DNA of 64,000 bases from Bos javanicus (Eukaryota; Chordata; Mammalia; Artiodactyla; Bovidae): NCBI RefSeq assembly GCF_032452875.1, contig NC_083876.1:7936001-8000000 (forward strand), given 5' to 3'. Positions 23,605 to 34,980 of the stretch are shown here, in pieces. Under the pieces are notes generated by a model that was given only the letters and a program-made list of their open reading frames with translations, was not told the DNA's origin and made no database searches. A program made the position numbers and the translations under genes. The first letter of the stretch is position 1. Each line of letters opens with the position of its first letter.

Positions 23605-23620
23605 ACCATCTCACATTCTT

Positions 23621-24875
23621 ATTCCTTAAGTTACTGGTCTATCGAGGTACTAAGATCCTCTAATCTGCTTGTTCTGCATATTTCTGTAAACTTCAGATGT
23701 TTATGTAATTGACCTCAGCCCACGGCCCCACAGGGTGACTGTTCTGGAATGAACATTCACAGAGGTGTATCTGTCTTTTGTGTAGGTCCCAGAATGTACA
23801 GTAAAAAGCAAGACGGAGCGGTGCATATCAGAACCTATAATATTTCTCATGTGGATTGTTTCTAAATTTTCAAAAGGACAGAGAGAGAGAAAAGCATGAG
23901 CTCTAAGCAGTTAGAGTGAGGAAGGTAGGGATGAAACTAAGATTTGACAGAGGTATGGGTAAGAGTAGAAAAGGCATTTCTCACCTTCATACTTTCATCC
24001 TAAGTGAAAATTAGTTTTCTTAGAGGGGTAAAGGAGAAAGAAATATCTAAACAATTAAGCTTATATTCTATTTCTTTTCTAACTTTCTTGTAACCTGTTA
24101 TGAATTATAATTATGAAATATTAATCCTATCATCAGTATCCTATGCTGTTTTATATAGAGATTGACCTTAATCTCACTTGTCCATTCCTAAAGAAACAAG
24201 CTCAATATAGAGGACCTGTAATTTCAAGGTTTTATGCTTATTGCCTATATCCAGTGTACACACGCCCATGCCCTTCATTGTCATATTCCAAGGATAATTT
24301 TTCTATAAATTGCCTTGAGTTCTTTTGAATAGAACTCTAGATATATATAAAATAACTTTATGATACAATATTGTATTTCTGCTGAGGACTTGTTAGGAAG
24401 TCAGAAGCTGTGTCAGAATTTCAGGTAAAACTAGAAAGGGTCTCATAGGACAGAGAAAGAAAAAATTTGAGATGCCATCACCTCTTCATTTCATGAACAT
24501 CTACATATCTCTGCCTCACATAGTGACTAGATAAGGACCCACTTCTTCCATGGAACTTGCTGTAACACAGGCCATGATGCTCTGTCCATCATTTGTCCCC
24601 TAAAAAATAAATTATGACTAGCTATATTTCTTTTGAGCATGTCTCTATTGTTATATGAACATTCCACATGTTCCTCATCAATCTCTATAAGACTATACCC
24701 CATTTCAAGGAAGGGAATGTTTTTATGCTCTGAGAGCATGGTTTATAGGTATGAGTGTCTTATTAGAAGAAAGATATCTTAGAGATCTGGTCTATGAGGG
24801 ATTCTGAAGAATGGTAACAGTGCTAACATATGGGAGTTAGTCAAATCCCAATTAAAATGCTAATAAAATTGGAAT
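23621..24875. other. Unique intronic sequence
   Basis: No repeat, exon or RNA gene recognised; short frames at 24143-24328 and 24527-24739 have no support. The neighbouring gaps 20958-21307, 21805-22376 and 22812-23449 are likewise plain intron. Confidence 0.55.
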
Positions 24876-25206
24876 CAGTTCAGTTTGGTCACTCAGTCAT
24901 GTCCGACTCTTTGCGACCCCATGGACTGCAGCACGCCAGGCTTCCCTGTCCATCACCAACTCCTAGAGGTTACTCAAACTCATGTCCATTGAGTTGGTGA
25001 TGCCATCCAACCAGCTCATCCTCTGTCATCCCCTTCTCCTCCCACCTTCAGTCTTTCACAGCATCAGGGTCTTTTCCATTGAGTCAGTTCTTCACATCAG
25101 GAGGCCAAAGTATTGGAGTTTCAGCTTCAGCATCAGTCCTCTCAAGGAATATTCAGGACTGATTTCCTTTAGGATGGACTGGTTGGATTCCTTGCAGTCC
25201 AAGGGA
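24876..25206 (-). mobile_element. BovB LINE 3' end, 5'-truncated
   Basis: 331 bp of antisense BovB from CAGTTCAGTTTGGTCACTCA to the CTTGCAGTCCAAGGGA block. No clear target duplication was seen. Confidence 0.93.
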
Positions 25207-26684
25207 TAGATTTCACCAACTTTAGAATAATGAGCCAAAGTTTGTTTTTTTTTTTCTTTTTCTAATATAATTCTAGAATGAACATAGTGAATAGTACTTA
25301 GAGAGGCAATGTTTCCCAAAGAACTTGCCTAGATTTTGAAGATATTGCTTTGCCAGATCTACCCCAGTAATTATCTATTTGAAAACAAACTGAGGGCAAG
25401 TTCATAGCTGGCAATCACTGAAGGAGCTTGTCCACCTGCGGGAAGGTGCCTGTAGTCTGTTTCAGGACTGGAACTTTCACCTGTCTTGGCTTATTCATCA
25501 TTTTGATATCAGTGACTTGTTGGATGAGCCCATAGATGTGATGCATCTTCATCCTGCAGTGACCCAAAGTTTAGAAGAAGTAGTGAGTGTGTGGGATGTC
25601 AATATCAGGATTTAGAAATCTTTCCTGAGAGAATACAATGTGTCAAGCTCAGGAGAAAACTACCAAAATATCCCATACACTGTTGGTGTGGGTTATTAGG
25701 ATTAGGCCACCTATACTGGAGAGGCAAAGTTCCGCTTTGTTTTGTGCATGCAGCTCAGATGGATGTTTTCCTAGGCACACTGTAAAGTAAGCACTCCAGA
25801 AGATGAGTGTCATGGAGAATGAGAGAACTTGAAAGCAGCAGAGTATGTTTAATAGAAAAGACAAGAGGATCTGTGGATAGCTAAAGATATCACAGAGAAG
25901 AATTACTAGGCTAGTTTCAAAGGGAACGATAAGGCCCCATGAATGTGACAGAAAAACCAAAAGTAAAACATTCCATCAATCAGAGCTCTTCAAAACTGTG
26001 TGCCCGGTGGATTATCCAATGTGGAAAACTCATTGTGTCATCCTGAAGGTCATCGTGGCTACTCAGTACATAATTATTAAACTAAATAAAAATTTAGCAT
26101 GTTTCCCCCATAGCTTTATTAGATGTGGTTCTATAGAACTATGCTCTGTTGGTTAAGAAAATATTGCAAGTCCACAGACTCTCTGGAAATGCTCTTGTCT
26201 TTTAGAAGCTACACCCCTGGAAACGGAATAGGACATGGCAAGGAGGGTGCCTAATACAGAATGTTTTACTGTGATTTAACTACTACAAGTATTTCTTAAA
26301 GGAAATAATCCAGCAGTTAGTATTTTAGAGAAAAAAATCAAATAGAAATCATAAAAGTATAAACCATGTTGTATATGAAAATAAAGTATAAATATAAAAG
26401 TATAGACTGTGTTGTAAATTAAACTTTCATTTATAATTTTAAAAAATGAAATATGGGTTATGATATTTGGAATAGATGTAAGTTTTCTTGAGTAGAATTT
26501 CATTAAATGAGCCATTAAAACTATGAGGAAGGACATGCAAATTTTTATGCAAAACAGAGGTGGAATCTTTAAAGTATCTTACTGCGAGATAAGAAATGTG
26601 CCATTCTGTTTGCATTTCACGGAATACTTCAGTTTTTTAATACACCTACTCAAGATAATTTATTCTTTTTCTTCTTACTTCTAG
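25207..26684. other. Unique intronic sequence upstream of the second exon
   Basis: AT-rich intron with one coding-like patch on the minus strand (25415-25552, listed separately) and a T-rich run near 25243-25262. It ends with the pyrimidine-rich acceptor of the exon at 26685. Confidence 0.55.
25415..25552 (-). pseudogene. Short coding-like minus-strand frame, unidentified
   Basis: A 45-codon frame starts MKMHHIYGLIQQ, continues through MMNKPRQVKVPVLKQ and ends in TFPQVDKLLQ followed by TGA. Its base composition and residue mix look more protein-like than the surrounding AT-rich intron. A stop lies 27 nt upstream of the first Met, and the sequence further upstream does not look coding. A T-rich run ~150 bp beyond the stop (25243-25262) could be the trace of a poly-A tail, which would make this the end of an old processed pseudogene. 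I do not recognise the protein, and it may be a chance frame. Confidence 0.2.
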
Positions 26685-26728
26685 GGTACTTTGAATCCCT
26701 ATTGTGTGTTATGGGATGACTCAAAAAC
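26685..26728 (+). CDS. ADGRB3: Internal exon of adhesion GPCR B3 (BAI3): start of the GPS motif
   Basis: A 44-nt exon between TTCTTACTTCTAG and GTAAGT. It encodes GTLNPYCVLWDDSK plus two bases of the next codon, so the intron on its left is phase 0 and that on its right phase 2. The single Cys and the Trp three residues later (C-V-L-W) are the hallmark opening of a GPCR proteolysis site, which in this family continues with two more cysteines and the cleavage site in the next exon. In the mature receptor this lies in GAIN subdomain B immediately before the tethered agonist and first membrane helix. The exact join with the 13855-13957 exon, giving an N-G-T sequon across the junction, supports the pairing. 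The next exon is not found in the remaining 37 kb. Confidence 0.88.
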
Positions 26729-29111
26729 GTAAGTGACAGATGTTTCCTTACATTACTTTGGACTAAATATTCAAAGCACGTTAAGTTATTTCAGCTGCCT
26801 TCTAGTCCACAGGAATATGATAAGTTAGTGGGATAGAGTTACACTCATTGAGAAGAGTCTCCTTTTTGAAGGTGCAAGACAGCATGATGAATGTGTTTGT
26901 GTGTGTGATGATGCCATCAGGTTATATCCCAAGATAGGACTGCATTACCTCATGTGTAAGGCACATTGCAATGTGAATTCCATGAGGTTTTGAAAAAAGC
27001 TCTACTGTTTTAAAATTATAGTAGCTCAAATGCTATTTCAACATTTTGCCCTAGTGATTCTGCTTAGCATTGCAGAATGAAATAGCAATCTCTATGGTCA
27101 TTTAGCCAATACATTACTTGCATAACCTTGAATCTATTATCAGAGTAATGCAATATTTATATGGCCCTTCAAAGTGTTTTCTTATGAAAATGTTGAGTGA
27201 CATTTAATTTTCTTTTTCTATATTTTATGAATTCAGGAAGACAAAAGAAAATAATTTCAATAAATAAGGATGAATCATTCTTCCATGTATTGCTTTGTTT
27301 GTACAAGTACTTGCAATATATCTGGTCAAAATCATCTTAATCTCATTGGTAATAATATGAGATTTTAAGGTCTCAAAGAGCAGAAAAATCCATGATTAAG
27401 GCTTAATTAGACTCCCATACTTTAAGTACTTGTGTGCATTTTTTTCAGTGTAGTAGCCAGATTATACAATCTTCTTTTTCTTTGTTTTGCATGGAGGAGA
27501 AATTAATGTCAATCAATCTCAAAAAGTAGTACCACGTGTATGCTGTCAGTTAACACACCACATTCTATGTATTCTAAGAATTTTCCCAGTGTTCTCCCTG
27601 CTTAATTGGATGTGTATTCAGGGTTTTATGATGTTGCTTGTCTCCTATTTGTAGTTATTGGAGAGTTTAGAAGAGGGATGTTCTTAGATTTCTAGGTAAA
27701 AAACAAACCTATTGGAAATGTGCTAATTCTTAGGAGAGTGATATAGGTTAAAATAGTATTTATGTGGGTGAAAAATCAATGATATGAATCATGTTTTTTC
27801 TTTCCTTTTTTCTTTTCAGTGGTATGAATCATGTTTGTTTGTTTTTTTTCTTTAGAGTCAGATATTCTAGGATCCTCTTTTCCTAGGAACCTTAGTACAT
27901 AAAGAGAGTCTCAACTTGCCCTGGTAATAACATGAGTTGGATGCTCTCATTGATGTGATTTTTTTTTTTTTTTTGCTTTTTAAAACCACATGAAGAAATC
28001 CACTGTAGTAAAATTTCTGCAAGATTTCCTCTTTACCAGTAGCCAGAGAAGATGTTCATAGTATATTCTAAGTCACTGTTTAGTATGTTGTATAGCCAAG
28101 GGGAATATAAAAGTCTACCAAAAAAAAAAAACTAATTATTTTCTACTCAAGAAAAGCATGCCATCTTACACACATGATTATACGCATTTGCATATCTCCA
28201 TGAATAATAACCAACTTTTGTTTAGTTTCATTATCTTTTTAGTGGATAGAATATGTTTCTATATTGATCCAAGTAGGAGAATGCATTGGTTATTCCAAAA
28301 GATCTTTGGGACTTACAGGAATATTATAGAAAACGTGGCATTCCCTTATTTTTTGTTTCTCTTGGTTTGTTTTCTCAGTTTTTCTAAGGTGTTAAGTTTA
28401 ATTTATGGAACTATTGGTGCTTGAGGTCAGCACTGAGTTTACAAATCAATCACATTTTACTTTCTCTAACATCTGCTGACTCTTATCCATCACAAAGAAC
28501 ATGTCTTGGTTTTACAAACCTCAACTTTGTAGTTGTCCTTGAAGAAAACTATTCAGTGAGAGGTGTGTTTAGCTGCCTTTCAAATCATCTTATCTCCAGA
28601 GATCAGTGCAGTTCATATTTCCTTGATGTATCTGAAGAATGATCAAAAATCTTTCCTCTGTGACAGAAATTCCATCCTGTCAAACTTTTTAACAGACTGC
28701 TTCATCATTAAATTGTTTTTCTGGGTGAATTTGAAACAATGAAGGTTAAGACAAATTTTTGTTTGTTTTTTCACATCTGTTCTTCTATTTTGATAATGTT
28801 CACATACACAATAGTTTTATCGATGCAGTTATGTTAATTTTGAGTATAAGACACCAAGCATAGTTAATAATGAAGAGATATGGCTCATTTTTTTAATCAG
28901 AAAAGCATTGATCTAAATGATGCTTTCAAGACTGCAGTAGCACAGTTGAAATTAGAATTCATTTTTTAAATTTTGGTGTAGTAATCAGATTACCTTAAAT
29001 TTTTATTAAGAAGTATTTGACATGTAACGTTATGGTAGTATCAGGTATGAAACGTAATGATGCCATATTTGTTTACATTGCTAAGTGACCACCATCAAAA
29101 GTCTAGTTACT
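26729..29111. other. Unique intronic sequence downstream of the second exon
   Basis: Starts with the donor GTAAGTGACAG. It is AT-rich and without recognised repeats apart from short T-runs and a partial tandem duplication with acceptor-like ends at 27783-27855. The frames at 28158-28424 and 28421-28642 have no family similarity. Confidence 0.55.
27783..27855 (+). repeat. Partial tandem duplication with two acceptor-like polypyrimidine tracts
   Basis: TATGAATCATG occurs at 27783-27793 and 27823-27833, each followed by a T-rich tract ending in AG (27818-27819 after TTCTTTTC; 27854-27855 after TTTTTTTTCTTT). Both resemble 3' splice sites on the host-gene strand, but no coding-like exon follows. 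Confidence 0.6.
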
Positions 29112-29122
29112 ATCTGTCACCA

Positions 29123-29337
29123 ATGTTGTTTTGTTTTTTAGTCACTAAGTAATGTGTGACTCTTTTGTGACCCCATAGAAGGTAGCCCACCAGGCTCCTC
29201 TGTCCATGGAATTTCCCAAGCAAGAATACTGGAGTGGGTTGCAATTTCTTTCTCCAGGGGATCTTCCATGCCCAGGAATCGAACCCATGTCTCCTGCTTA
29301 GAAATATATTCTTTATCTCCAAGCCATCTGGGAAGCC
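29123..29337 (-). mobile_element. Bov-tA SINE with 11-bp target duplication
   Basis: Full-length antisense Bov-tA flanked by ATCTGTCACCA at 29112-29122 and 29338-29348. Confidence 0.95.
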
Positions 29338-29387
29338 ATCTGTCACCATTATATAGTTGCAAACTTTTTTTTCTTATGATGAGAAAG

Positions 29388-30961
29388 TGGGATGAAGAAA
29401 GTAGGGAAAACCACTAGACCACTCAGGTATGACCTAAATCAAAATCCTTATGATTATACAATGGAAGTGAGAAATAGATTCAAGGGATTAGATCTGATAG
29501 ACAGAGTGCCTGAAGAACTATGGATGGAGGTTTGTGACATTGTATAGGAGGCAGTTATCAACAACATCCCTAAGAAAAAGAAATGCAAAAAGGCAAAATG
29601 GTTTTCTGAGGAGGCCTTACAAATAGCTGAGAAAAGGAGAAGCTAAAGGCAAAGGAGAAAAGGAAAGATACACCCATTTGAATGCAGAGTTCCAAGGAAT
29701 AGCAAGGAGAGGTAAGAAAGCCTTCCTCAGTGATCAATGCAAAGAAATACAGGAAAACAATAGAATGGGAAAGACCAGAGATCTCTTCAAGAAAATTAGA
29801 GACACCAAGGGAACATTTTATGCAAAGATGAGCACAATAAAGGATAGAAATGGTATGGACCTAACAGAAGCAGAAGATATTAAGAAGAGATGGCAAGACT
29901 ACACAGAAGAACTATACAAAAAATATCTTTATGACCCAGATAACCATGATGCTGTGATCATTCACCTAGATAGAGGCAGACATCCTGGAATGGAAGTCAA
30001 GTGGGCCTTAGGAAGCATCACTATGAACAAAGCTAGTGAAGGTGATGGAATTCCATTGAGCTCTTTCAAATTCTAAAAGATGATGCTGTGAAAGTGCTGC
30101 ACTCAATATGCCAGCAAATTTGGAAAACTCAGCAGTGGCCACAGGACTGGAAAAGGTCAGTTTTCATTCAAATCCCTAAGAAAGGCAATGCCAAAGAATG
30201 TTGAAACTACCACTCAATTGCACTCATCCCACACACTAGCAAAGTAATTCTCAAAATCCTCCAAGCCAGGCTTCAACAGTACATGAACCATGAACTTCCA
30301 GATGTTCGAGCTGGATTTAGAAAAGGCAGAGGAACCAGAGATCAAATTGCCAACATATGCTGATTCATCGAAAAAGCAAAAGAGTTCCAAAAAGCATTTA
30401 CTTTTGCCTTATTGGCTATGCTAAAGCCTTTGACTGTGTGGATCACAACAGACTGGAAAATTCTTAAAGAGATGGGAATACCAGTCCACCTTACCTGCCT
30501 CCTGAGAAATCTGTTTTCAGGTCAAGATGCCACAGTTAGAATAGGACGTGAAAAAACAGACTGGTTCCAAATAGGAAAATGAATACGTCAGTGCTGTATA
30601 ACTCTGCTTATCTAACTTATATGCAGAGTACATCATGCAAAATGCCAGGCTGGATGAAGCACAAGCTGGAATCAAGATTGCTTGGAGAAATATCAATAAC
30701 CTCAGTTACGCAGATGACAACCCCCTTATGGCAGAAAGTAAAGAAGAACTAAAGAGCCTCTTGATGAAAGTGAAAGAGGAGAGTGAAAAAGTTGGCTTAA
30801 AACTCATCATTCAGAAAACTAAGATCACAGCATCCGGTCGCATCACTTCATGGCAAATAGATGGGGAAACAATGTAAACAGTGACAGACTGTTTTCTGGG
30901 GCTCCAAAATCACTGAAGATGGTGACTACAGCCATGAAATTAAAAGGCACTTGCTTCTTTG
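29388..30961 (+). mobile_element. BovB LINE, sense, lacking both ends
   Basis: 1.57 kb of BovB in the same orientation as the host gene, covering the endonuclease-RT linker to the RT palm and thumb. The + frame 29678-30076 contains the linker ('MGKTRDLFKKIRDTKGTFYA') and 30635-30877 contains the catalytic loop as 'NLSYADDNPLM'; stops and frameshifts separate them. It stops abruptly at about 30961, inside the C-terminal coding region, so the 3' UTR and tail used for reverse transcription are missing. A 3'-truncated LINE usually reflects later deletion or rearrangement. Confidence 0.93.
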
Positions 30962-31256
30962 TGGCTGACCCAAGGAATAACTTGAAAATACTTTGCTCAC
31001 ATCACAAAAAGGCTTATTTTAGTTACAAAAACGTTTGTTTTTACACTTGTGTGATTAATAATTTGCACATTTTTGGTACTACTCCAAATTTGGATTTTTG
31101 GGTATTGAATCTTGTGTTGATGACATTCCCTAGAAAATCCATAAGTCTTCCTTTCATCTGAAGCTATAATATTTATCCTGTTCTCAGCAACACCATTTGT
31201 TGCTAACAGGTCTGTGAAATATTATGTTTGTTCTCAGAAAATGTTTTAGAGATTCG

Positions 31257-31353
31257 TTTTTTTCTTTATTTTATTTCAGTTGATTTATAGTATATTAGTT
31301 TCAGTAGTACAGCATAGTGATACAACATTTTGTGACTGTACTCAATTAAAATT
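31257..31353 (-). mobile_element. Full-span old L1, antisense, part A (3' UTR)
   Basis: TTTATTTCAGTTGATTTATAG and TTTCAGTAGTACAGCATAGT are the antisense of an artiodactyl L1 3' UTR. It is the first of seven blocks (A-G) of one decayed L1 running to 41320. Confidence 0.75.
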
Positions 31354-31563
31354 GATTCCCTGGTGGCTCAGAGGTTAAAGTGTCTGCCTGGAATGTAGGA
31401 GACCCGGGTTCAATCCCTGGGTTGGGAAGATCCCCTAGAGAAGGAAATGGCAACCCACTCCAGTACTATTGCTTGGAGAATCCCATGGAGGGAGGAGCCT
31501 GGTCAGCTACAGTCCATGGGGTCAGGAACAGTCGGACACAACTGAGCGACTTCACTTTCACTT
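31354..31563 (+). mobile_element. Bov-tA SINE with 12-bp target duplication
   Basis: Sense Bov-tA: TCCCTGGTGGCTCAGAGGTT, GACCCGGGTTCAATCCCTGG (tRNA B box region), and ACACAACTGAGCGACTTCAC. The flanks TCAATTAAAATT at 31342-31353 and 31564-31575 are identical. Confidence 0.96.
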
Positions 31564-31941
31564 TCAATTAAAATTTATTATAAAATAATGGCAGTATTTC
31601 CCTGTACTGTATAAAATGTTCTTGTTACTTATTATTTTGTACACAATAGTTTGTATCTCTTAATCTTGTACCCCAATTTTGTAGTCTTCTCATCCCTCTT
31701 CTCACTGGTAACTACTAGTTCTCTGTATCTGTGAGTCTCAGTCATATGCATATAATTGGATTTTTTTTTATATTTCATATATAAATGAAAACAGAGTTGT
31801 TTGACTAATTTCACTAAGCATAATGCCTTCTAAGTTCCACTCACATTGTTGCAAATGGCAAATGTCCTTTTTCATGGCTGAGTAATATTTCAGTATTTCG
31901 TTGTTCACATCTTTATCCGTTCATCTGTCAATGAACTTGTT
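31564..31941 (-). mobile_element. Full-span old L1, antisense, part B
   Basis: L1 3' UTR to the ORF2 end, antisense; AAGCATAATGCCTTCTAAGT and TTTTTCATGGCTGAGTAATA are hallmark blocks. Confidence 0.8.
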
Positions 31942-32151
31942 GCAGTTGTTTAGTTGCTAAGTCATGTCCAATTCTTTGCAACCCAATGGACTGTATCCCA
32001 CCAGGATCCTCTGTCCATGCAATTTCCCAGGCAAGAATACTGGGGTGGGTTTCCATTTTCTTCTCCAGGGGATCTTCCCAACCCAGGAATCAAACCTGTG
32101 TCTCCTACACTGGCAGGCAGACTCTTTACCACTGAACCATCAGGGAGGCCC
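31942..32151 (-). mobile_element. Bov-tA SINE nested in old L1
   Basis: Antisense Bov-tA ending GAACCATCAGGGAGGCCC. L1 text is continuous when it is removed (…TGTCAATGAACTT / TGTTGCTTCTATGTC…). Confidence 0.93.
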
Positions 32152-34143
32152 TTGATGTGTATGTATGTTGCTTCTATGTCTCAGCTATTATTTATATTGT
32201 TGCTATGAACATTTGTGGTGCATGTATCTTCAAATTAGTAATTGGGGCTTTTTTTTTTTTTTATATATACCTAGGAGTGAAATTGTGGGATCATGTGGTA
32301 GTCTTATTTTTAGATTTTGGAGGAACTTCCATACTGTTTTCCATAGTTTCTATACCACCTTACATTTCTACAACAGTGTGCTAGGATTCCCTTTTCTTTA
32401 CATTCTTACCAGTATTTGTTATTTGTAGACTTTTTGATGATAACCATTTTGAGAGGTGTGAGGTAATGATACCATATTGTAGTTTTTATTTTCATTTTTC
32501 TAATAAATAGTGATGTTATGTGCCTGTTGGCCATCTATTTTTTTTTTTTTTAGAAAAATGTCTATCCAGGTCTTCTACTCATTTTTAAATTGTTAGCTTT
32601 TAAAAATAGAATTGTGTGAGTTATTTATATACTTTAGAAATGGACACCTTATCGGTCACATCACTTGCAAATATGTTCTCCCGTTCCATAGGTTGTCATT
32701 TTGTTTTGTCAGTGGTTTCCTTTCCTGTGCAAACACATTTAAGGTTGATTATTAATAGATTACATTTATTTATTTTCCTTTTTGTTTCTTTTTCCTTAGT
32801 AGACAGATCAAAAAAAATATTGCTATAATTTATGTCAGAGTGTTATACCTGTGTTCTTTTCCAGGAGTTCTATGGCTTCAGACCTTATAGTTGGGTCTTA
32901 ATGCATTGTGAGATTATTTTTGTACATAGTATGATAAAATGTTCTAGTTTCATATTTTTACACTTAGCTGTCAGGCTTTCAAAGGAGCAGTTATTGAAGC
33001 AACTGTCTTTCCTCCACTGTATATTTTTCATTCCTTTGTTGTGTATTAATTGACCATATGTTCCTGAGTTTGTTTCTTCTGTTCCATTAATCTGCGTGTT
33101 TATTTTTGTGTCAGTATCAGGCTGTTTTGACTACTGTAGGTTTGTATTATTATCTGAATTCAGGGACCATGATAACTTTAGCTTTGTTGTTTTCTCTCAA
33201 GATTCCTTTGGCAATTCAGGATTTTTTTGTTGTTGTTTAATATGAATTTTAGGATTATTTCTTCTAGTTCTGTGAAAAATTTGATTTCGGTAGGTATGAC
33301 ATTTAATCTGTAGATTTCATTGGATACTGTGGCAATTTTAACAATACTTCCAACCCAAGAACATGAAGTATACTTCCATTTCTTTGTATCATCTTTATTT
33401 TCTTTAATCAGTATATTGTAGTTTTCAGAGTCTAGGTGCTAAATTTATTTCTTTTTGAGGATAATTTAAATGAAATTATTTTACTGCTTCCTCTTTTAAA
33501 TAGTTCACTATAGCCTTCTATCCTGCAGCTTTACTGAATTTGTTTATTAATGCTTATAGATTTTTTGGTGGAAACATTAGGGCTTTCTATGTATATCATC
33601 ATAACATCAACAAATAGTTGACAGCTTTACCTCTTTTCCTCCAATTTACATGTGTCTTATTTCCTTTTCTTGTCTCATGCAGTAATTAGGATTTCTGGTA
33701 CTGTGTTAAATAGATATTGTAAGAGTAGGCATCCTTCTCTTATTCCTAATTTTAGGGGAAAGGCTTTTCATCACTGAGTGTTACCTGTGGGTTTACCGTA
33801 ACTTGCCCTTATTATGTTGAGATATGTTCCCTCTATATCCACTCTGAGTTTTTATCATGAATGGATTCTGAAGTTTGTCAAATGATTTTTCTGTGTCCAT
33901 TGAAATAATCATGTAATTTTTACCCTTCTTTTTGTTGATGTTGTCTATAACATGGGTTGATTTGTGAATATTCAACTGTCCTATGATCCTTGAATAAATC
34001 CAAAATTGATCATGGTGTGCCATACTTTTTATATATTGTTGAATTTGGCTTACTAATATTTTGCTTTTACATCTATATTCATTGCAGGTATTACTCTTTA
34101 AGTTTCTGCTTTTGTAGTATCTTTGCCTGGTTTTGATATGAAG
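32152..34143 (-). mobile_element. Full-span old L1, antisense, part C (ORF2 C-terminal half)
   Basis: Antisense ORF2, heavily mutated. The minus frame 33793-34023 still shows the RT-domain text 'KKGKNYMIISMDTEKSFDKLQNP' in degenerate form (L1 has '…DAEKAFDKIQHPF'), which places motif A here. Confidence 0.85.
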
Positions 34144-34373
34144 TGGACGGAGAAGCCTGGTAGGCTGCAGTCCATGGGGTCGCTAAGAGTTGGGCACGAC
34201 TGAGTGACTTCACTTTCCCTGTTCACTTTCATGCATTGGAGAAGGAAATGGCAACCCACTCCAGTATTCTTGCCTGGAGAATCCCAGGGACAGAGGAGCC
34301 TAGTGGGCTGCCGTCTATGGGGTCGCACAGAGTTGGACACAACTGAAGCGACTTACCAGCAGCAGCAGCAGCA
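34144..34373 (+). mobile_element. Bov-A2 dimeric SINE with (AGC)n tail
   Basis: Two Bov-A monomers in tandem: TGGACGGAGAAGCCTGGTAG … TGAGTGACTTCACTTTCCC, then GCATTGGAGAAGGAAATGGC … CTGAAGCGACTTACCAGC, followed by five AGC/CAG units typical of Bov-A2. A few bases of the L1 target appear lost. Confidence 0.93.
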
Positions 34374-34980
34374 TAGAATGAATTGGAGAGTGTTCTGTGC
34401 TCTTCAGTTTTTCTGGAATACTTTAAGCAGGATAAGTATTAGTTCTTCTTTATATGTGTGGTAGAATTCACCTGTGAAGATGTCCAGATCTAGATTTTTG
34501 TTTGCTGGGAATGTTTTTTTAACTGCAAATTTAATTTCATTATTGGTAATTGGTCTGTGCAAATTGTCTGTTTCTTCTTGTTTCATTCTTGGTAAGTGTT
34601 TGTCTCTGGAAATTTGTTCATCCCTTCTATGTTGTCCAATTTGTTGGTGTATGTTCTCATAATTTTTGTATTTTTGTAATATTGGTTACTCTTCCTCTTT
34701 TATATCTTACTTTGTTTGATTCCTTTCTCATTTCTTCTTGGTGAGATAGCTAAAAATTTCTCATTTTTTTAATCCTTTTAAGAAACCAACTCTTGGATTC
34801 GTTTATTTTTATTTCTTCTTTCTTCTTTTTTGTCTCTATTTTTTTAAATTCTTCTCTGATTCTTAAATTTTTTTTCTTTTCTGCTGACTTTGGGCTTTAT
34901 TTGTTCTTATTTTTCTACTTCTTTTAAGTGGTAGGTTAGGTTATTTATTTGAGGGATTTTTGTTTGTTTCTTGAGGTAGG
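34374..34980 (-). mobile_element. Full-span old L1, antisense, part D
   Basis: Antisense of the ORF2 RT finger region. The minus frame 34404-34586 reads 'FPANKNLDLDIFTGEFYHTYKEE', the L1 'NKSPGPDGFTGEFYQTFKEE' block in decayed form. Confidence 0.88.

Larger units (their letters stand above)
13958..26684 (+). other. ADGRB3: ADGRB3 intron between the two exons (phase 0, 12.7 kb)
   Basis: It begins GTAAGTATC and ends TTTTTCTTCTTACTTCTAG. It contains the repeats and unique stretches listed separately. Joining the flanking exons restores an uninterrupted frame (…LAHLAN | GTLNPYC…), which is the main proof that both exons belong to one gene. Confidence 0.85.
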
